A DNA stretch of 58,399 nt. It comes from Porticoccaceae bacterium (GTDB lineage: Bacteria > Pseudomonadota > Gammaproteobacteria > Pseudomonadales > Porticoccaceae). The stretch spans positions 1 to 58,399 of the forward strand of contig JABJEX010000069.1 of assembly GCA_018663035.1 (NCBI GenBank), written 5' to 3'. Made by a program: the position numbers and the translations under genes. How positions within the stretch are numbered: the first letter of the stretch is position 1; the number at the start of each line of letters is the position of its first letter. The notes beneath the pieces are model-generated. The model worked only from the letters and a program-made list of their open reading frames with translations. It made no database searches and was not told the DNA's origin. This document shows, piece by piece, positions 56,166 through 58,399 of this stretch.

Positions 56166-57380
56166 TTAAGCCCGCAAACGGGCAAGGAAGTTTGCCAGTC
56201 TAGCAATGGACTCTCTCAACTGATCCTGGTCGGGCAGAAAAACAATTCGAAAGTGCTGCTGATCGGCCAAGTTAAATGCCGAGCCCTGAACCATTAAAAT
56301 ACGCTCTTCTTTAAGCAGCCTAAGAATAAAGTCTTCGTCATCTGTAATGGGATAGACAGTTGGGTCTAACTTGGGGAATAGATACATGGCGGACTTTGGT
56401 TTGACGCAGCTTACCCCAGGTATTTCAGTGATCAATTTGTGGGCAAGATCTCGCTGAGCCAGTAAACGCCCGCCTGGAAGGATTAAATCCTCAATACTCT
56501 GGCGCCCCCCCAGAGCAGTTTGTACTGCGAGCATCGCTGGTGCATTGGCGCAGAGGCGCATAGAGGCGAGCATCTCCAAACCTTCAATATAGCTTTTGGC
56601 TCTTTTTTTGGCGCCAGTTATTAACATCCAGCCAGAGCGGAAGCCTGCCAGGCGATAGGTTTTCGAAAGTCCATTAAAAGTAAGGCAAAGCACGTTTTTG
56701 ACTAGACTGGCCATTGGTATATGCTTAGCATCGTCATAGACAATACGGTCGTAAATTTCATCGGCAAACACAATAAGATTGTGGCGTTCAGCAATCGCTA
56801 CCAGTTGGTTTAACATACTCTGCGAATAGACAGCCCCAGTTGGATTGTTGGGGTTGATAATAACAATGCCGCGAGTATTAGCTGTTATTTTGCTCTCTAT
56901 ATCGCCTATGTTCGGCTGCCAGTCATTGTCTTCATCACAGTCGTAATGTACAGGTTTTCCGCCGCCCATGGAAACTGCAGCTGTCCATAGCGGGTAGTCA
57001 GGGGAGGGTATCAGTATCTCATCACCGGGATTGAGTAGGGCCTGCATAGCCATGATTATTAGCTCACTAACCCCATTGCCCATAATTACATCTTCGATAT
57101 CGATATTTTCAATACCCTCCGCCTGGTAACGTTGCATTACTGCCTTGCGCGCGGAGAATAGACCTTTGCTGTGGGAGTATCCCTGAGCGTCGCGGAGGTT
57201 GTGAATTACATCATGGATAATTTCATCGGGCGCATCGAAGCCAAAGGCTCCAGGGTTACCAATATTAAGTTTGATTATTTTCTGGCCCTGTTCTTCTAGC
57301 CAGTTTGCATGGTCAAGTACCGGACCTCTGATGTCATAGCATACATCGGCCAACTTGTGGGATTTGCAAAAATCAGTCAT
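56166..57380 (-). CDS. alaA: Alanine aminotransferase-like PLP enzyme (AlaA family)
   Basis: Fold-type I aminotransferase of 404 residues, close in pattern to AlaA (YfbQ), which makes alanine from pyruvate and glutamate. Visible features are Y-D-I-R-G-P-V near the start, N-I-G-N-P near 40, I-N-P-N-N-P-T-G-A-V near 177, F-A-D-E-I-Y-D for PLP contact, the Schiff-base lysine in F-N-G-L-S-K-T-Y-R, and the arginine of F-R-I-V-F-L-P near the end for the substrate carboxylate. It is transcribed leftward toward the PA1571-like gene. Substrate choice within this family is hard to read from sequence. Confidence 0.87.
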   Translation of the reverse strand: MTDFCKSHKLADVCYDIRGPVLDHANWLEEQGQKIIKLNIGNPGAFGFDAPDEIIHDVIHNLRDAQGYSHSKGLFSARKAVMQRYQAEGIENIDIEDVIMGNGVSELIIMAMQALLNPGDEILIPSPDYPLWTAAVSMGGGKPVHYDCDEDNDWQPNIGDIESKITANTRGIVIINPNNPTGAVYSQSMLNQLVAIAERHNLIVFADEIYDRIVYDDAKHIPMASLVKNVLCLTFNGLSKTYRLAGFRSGWMLITGAKKRAKSYIEGLEMLASMRLCANAPAMLAVQTALGGRQSIEDLILPGGRLLAQRDLAHKLITEIPGVSCVKPKSAMYLFPKLDPTVYPITDDEDFILRLLKEERILMVQGSAFNLADQQHFRIVFLPDQDQLRESIARLANFLARLRA

Positions 57381-57442
57381 TATTCGCTGTCGTATAGAAA
57401 GTAGAGTTTCGAATAGCCATTATAGACAGAACTTCCGATGTT

Positions 57443-58234
57443 TTGCGCTACCATGAAAAAATAATCAGAGCTTCATCGCAGACCGGTATCCTTATTCTCG
57501 CTCTATCTATCTTGGCCTATAGGGGAGACCTATTGAGCTGGGAGATTGCGCTGCTGGGACTGCTTGTCGGCCATGGCCTATGCATACTTGCTATCTGCTG
57601 CGTCTTTTATAACCTGATTGTGTATGACAGCAGCGGTAAATCAATTGCCGGAGAATAAGGTGTTCTCGTTGCTATCTGTGCTGTACCCGTAATTATGGGG
57701 TTTCAGATGGTTGGCGTTAGCGGCCTTCAGGCACCTTTGATTAACGATATTAGCACCGATATCAATGACCCACCCGTCTTTAAATCAGCGACGCTTCTTC
57801 GCACCAGTAACCATAACGGCGTTAGCTACCCAGCCGGCGACTATGGGGCTAAGCAGTTACAGGCCTATCCAGATCTTACCAGTGTCCACCTCGATGTGTC
57901 TGCGAATGTGACCTACCGGAGTGCGCGCTATACAGTTTCCCTGCGCGGCTGGCAGGTAATGATAGCTGATCAGGCTCAGGGTAAAATCGAAGCTGTTGTC
58001 ACCACCCTAGTGATGGGATTTAAGGGCGATGTAGTTATCCGAATCAGAGCTTTGGATAGTCAGCGGAGTGTCTTAGATATTAGGTCGTCATCAAGAGAAG
58101 GGGCTGGTGACCTCGGGGCAAATGCCCGGCGCACCCGTAAATTTTTAGTTAATTTCGAGTCTGTTTTAATAAAACAACAAAACGACTTAAAATATAGCGC
58201 TGTAAGGGTTGACACTGTTCCTGCTGCTACTTAG
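57443..58234 (+). pseudogene. DUF1499 membrane protein gene interrupted by one in-frame TAA
   Basis: Two open stretches in the same frame, 57443-57655 and 57659-58234, are separated only by TAA at 57656-57658. The first starts with TTG and encodes 71 residues with two membrane helices. After the stop the frame continues G-V-L-V-A-I-C-A-V-P-V-I-M-G-F (a third hydrophobic segment), then N-D-I-S-T-D-I-N-D-P-P-V-F and later R-S-S-S-R-E-G-A-G-D-L-G-A-N-A-R-R, the DUF1499 signatures. DUF1499 proteins normally have such an N-terminal membrane part joined to this domain. The likely reading is one gene with a nonsense mutation or sequence error. The ATG at 57695 could start only a shortened domain and has no good ribosome site. 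Confidence 0.75.
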
Positions 58235-58258
58235 AATGCGCGCCTCCTAGCCAGTCAC

Positions 58259-58334
58259 GTCCCGTTCGTCTAGAGGCCTAGGACACCGCCCTTTCACGGC
58301 GGTAACAGGGGTTCGACTCCCCTACGGGACGCCA
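58259..58334 (+). tRNA. tRNA-Glu (anticodon TTC)
   Basis: A complete 76-nt tRNA with CCA encoded. The acceptor stem GTCCCGT (58259-58265) pairs with ACGGGAC (58324-58330). The anticodon stem CCGCC/GGCGG encloses CTTTCAC, giving anticodon TTC. The T arm is CAGGGGTTCGACTCCCCT-like. The D arm contains the expected TAGAGGCCTAGGACA. Confidence 0.97.
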
Positions 58335-58343
58335 TTTTACAAG

Positions 58344-58359
58344 ATGCAATCAGTTGCAT
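58344..58359 (+). other. Inter-tRNA hairpin
   Basis: ATGCAA-TCAG-TTGCAT forms a perfect 6-bp stem with a 4-nt loop in the 27-nt spacer between the two tRNA genes. It may be a processing site for the shared precursor. Confidence 0.4.
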
Positions 58360-58361
58360 TT

Positions 58362-58399
58362 GCGGGAATAGCTCAGTTGGTAGAGCGGTACCTTGCCAA
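58362..58399 (+). tRNA. tRNA-Gly (anticodon GCC), cut by window end
   Basis: GCGGGAATAGCTCAGTTGG and the following bases to CTTGCCAA match the 5' half of bacterial tRNA-Gly(GCC): acceptor strand, D arm with AGCTCAGTTGGTAGAGC, and anticodon loop TTGCCAA. The 3' half lies outside the window. It follows tRNA-Glu in the same direction, so a tRNA operon probably continues. Confidence 0.93.

Overview
The window is chromosomal DNA of a free-living, probably marine, gammaproteobacterium. The strongest evidence is the long block map / rpsB-tsf-pyrH-frr-uppS-cdsA-dxr-rseP-bamA-skp-lpxD-fabZ-lpxA-lpxB-rnhB-dnaE-accA, which follows the usual gammaproteobacterial gene order. The DapD, LpxA and EpmC types, the rich acyl-CoA catabolism and the peptide-scavenging genes would suit a Cellvibrionales / SAR92-OM60-like heterotroph. 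That placement is inference from gene content, not a computed phylogeny. I see no IS element, transposase, integrase, prophage, plasmid function or CRISPR array.

Layout. (1) Positions 1-24.5 kb are catabolic and accessory: the tail of a GST-like gene, fadH, two pairs of acyl-CoA dehydrogenases (one pair on each strand), an HSL-family esterase, a DUF1295 membrane protein, a peptide transporter next to an ACE-like M2 peptidase lipoprotein, and a MaoC / short-chain dehydrogenase / thiolase operon. These are followed by the remains of a Crp/Fnr regulator, a lipoprotein alkylsulfatase, an alpha/beta hydrolase, an NhaC-type antiporter, and a divergent FadI-like thiolase / high-molecular-weight FabG pair. 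(2) Positions 24.6-31.5 kb, minus strand, hold map-glnD-dapC-nth-arsC/yffB-dapD: lysine/peptidoglycan precursor synthesis, nitrogen signalling and DNA repair. (3) Positions 31.7-51.9 kb, plus strand, hold translation factors, isoprenoid and phospholipid synthesis, outer-membrane assembly, lipid A synthesis, RNase HII, a KAS III enzyme, DNA polymerase III alpha and the AccA carboxyltransferase subunit. (4) Positions 51.9-58.4 kb hold an unrecognised protein, a gamma-glutamylcyclotransferase-like protein, EpmC, a 5'-3' exonuclease, PdxB, a 54-residue PA1571-like gene, an AlaA-like aminotransferase, a DUF1499 gene broken by one in-frame stop, and tRNA-Glu followed by a truncated tRNA-Gly.

How the genes work together. 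The first region encodes more than one full set of beta-oxidation steps: dehydrogenation by two probable heteromeric acyl-CoA dehydrogenases, hydration by MaoC, oxidation by an MFE-2-like SDR and FabG, thiolysis by two thiolases, and FadH for unsaturated intermediates. Alkylsulfatase and esterases could feed alcohols and acids into it. Regions 2 and 3 are housekeeping and mostly tightly packed, with stop/start overlaps in many places.

Points worth a second look are the nonsense-interrupted DUF1499 gene, the Crp/Fnr gene that appears to have lost its sensor domain, the KAS III gene between rnhB and dnaE, an endonuclease III with unusual cysteine spacing, and short motifs shared by the control regions of two beta-oxidation operons. 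No clearly new multi-gene defence or mobile system was found.
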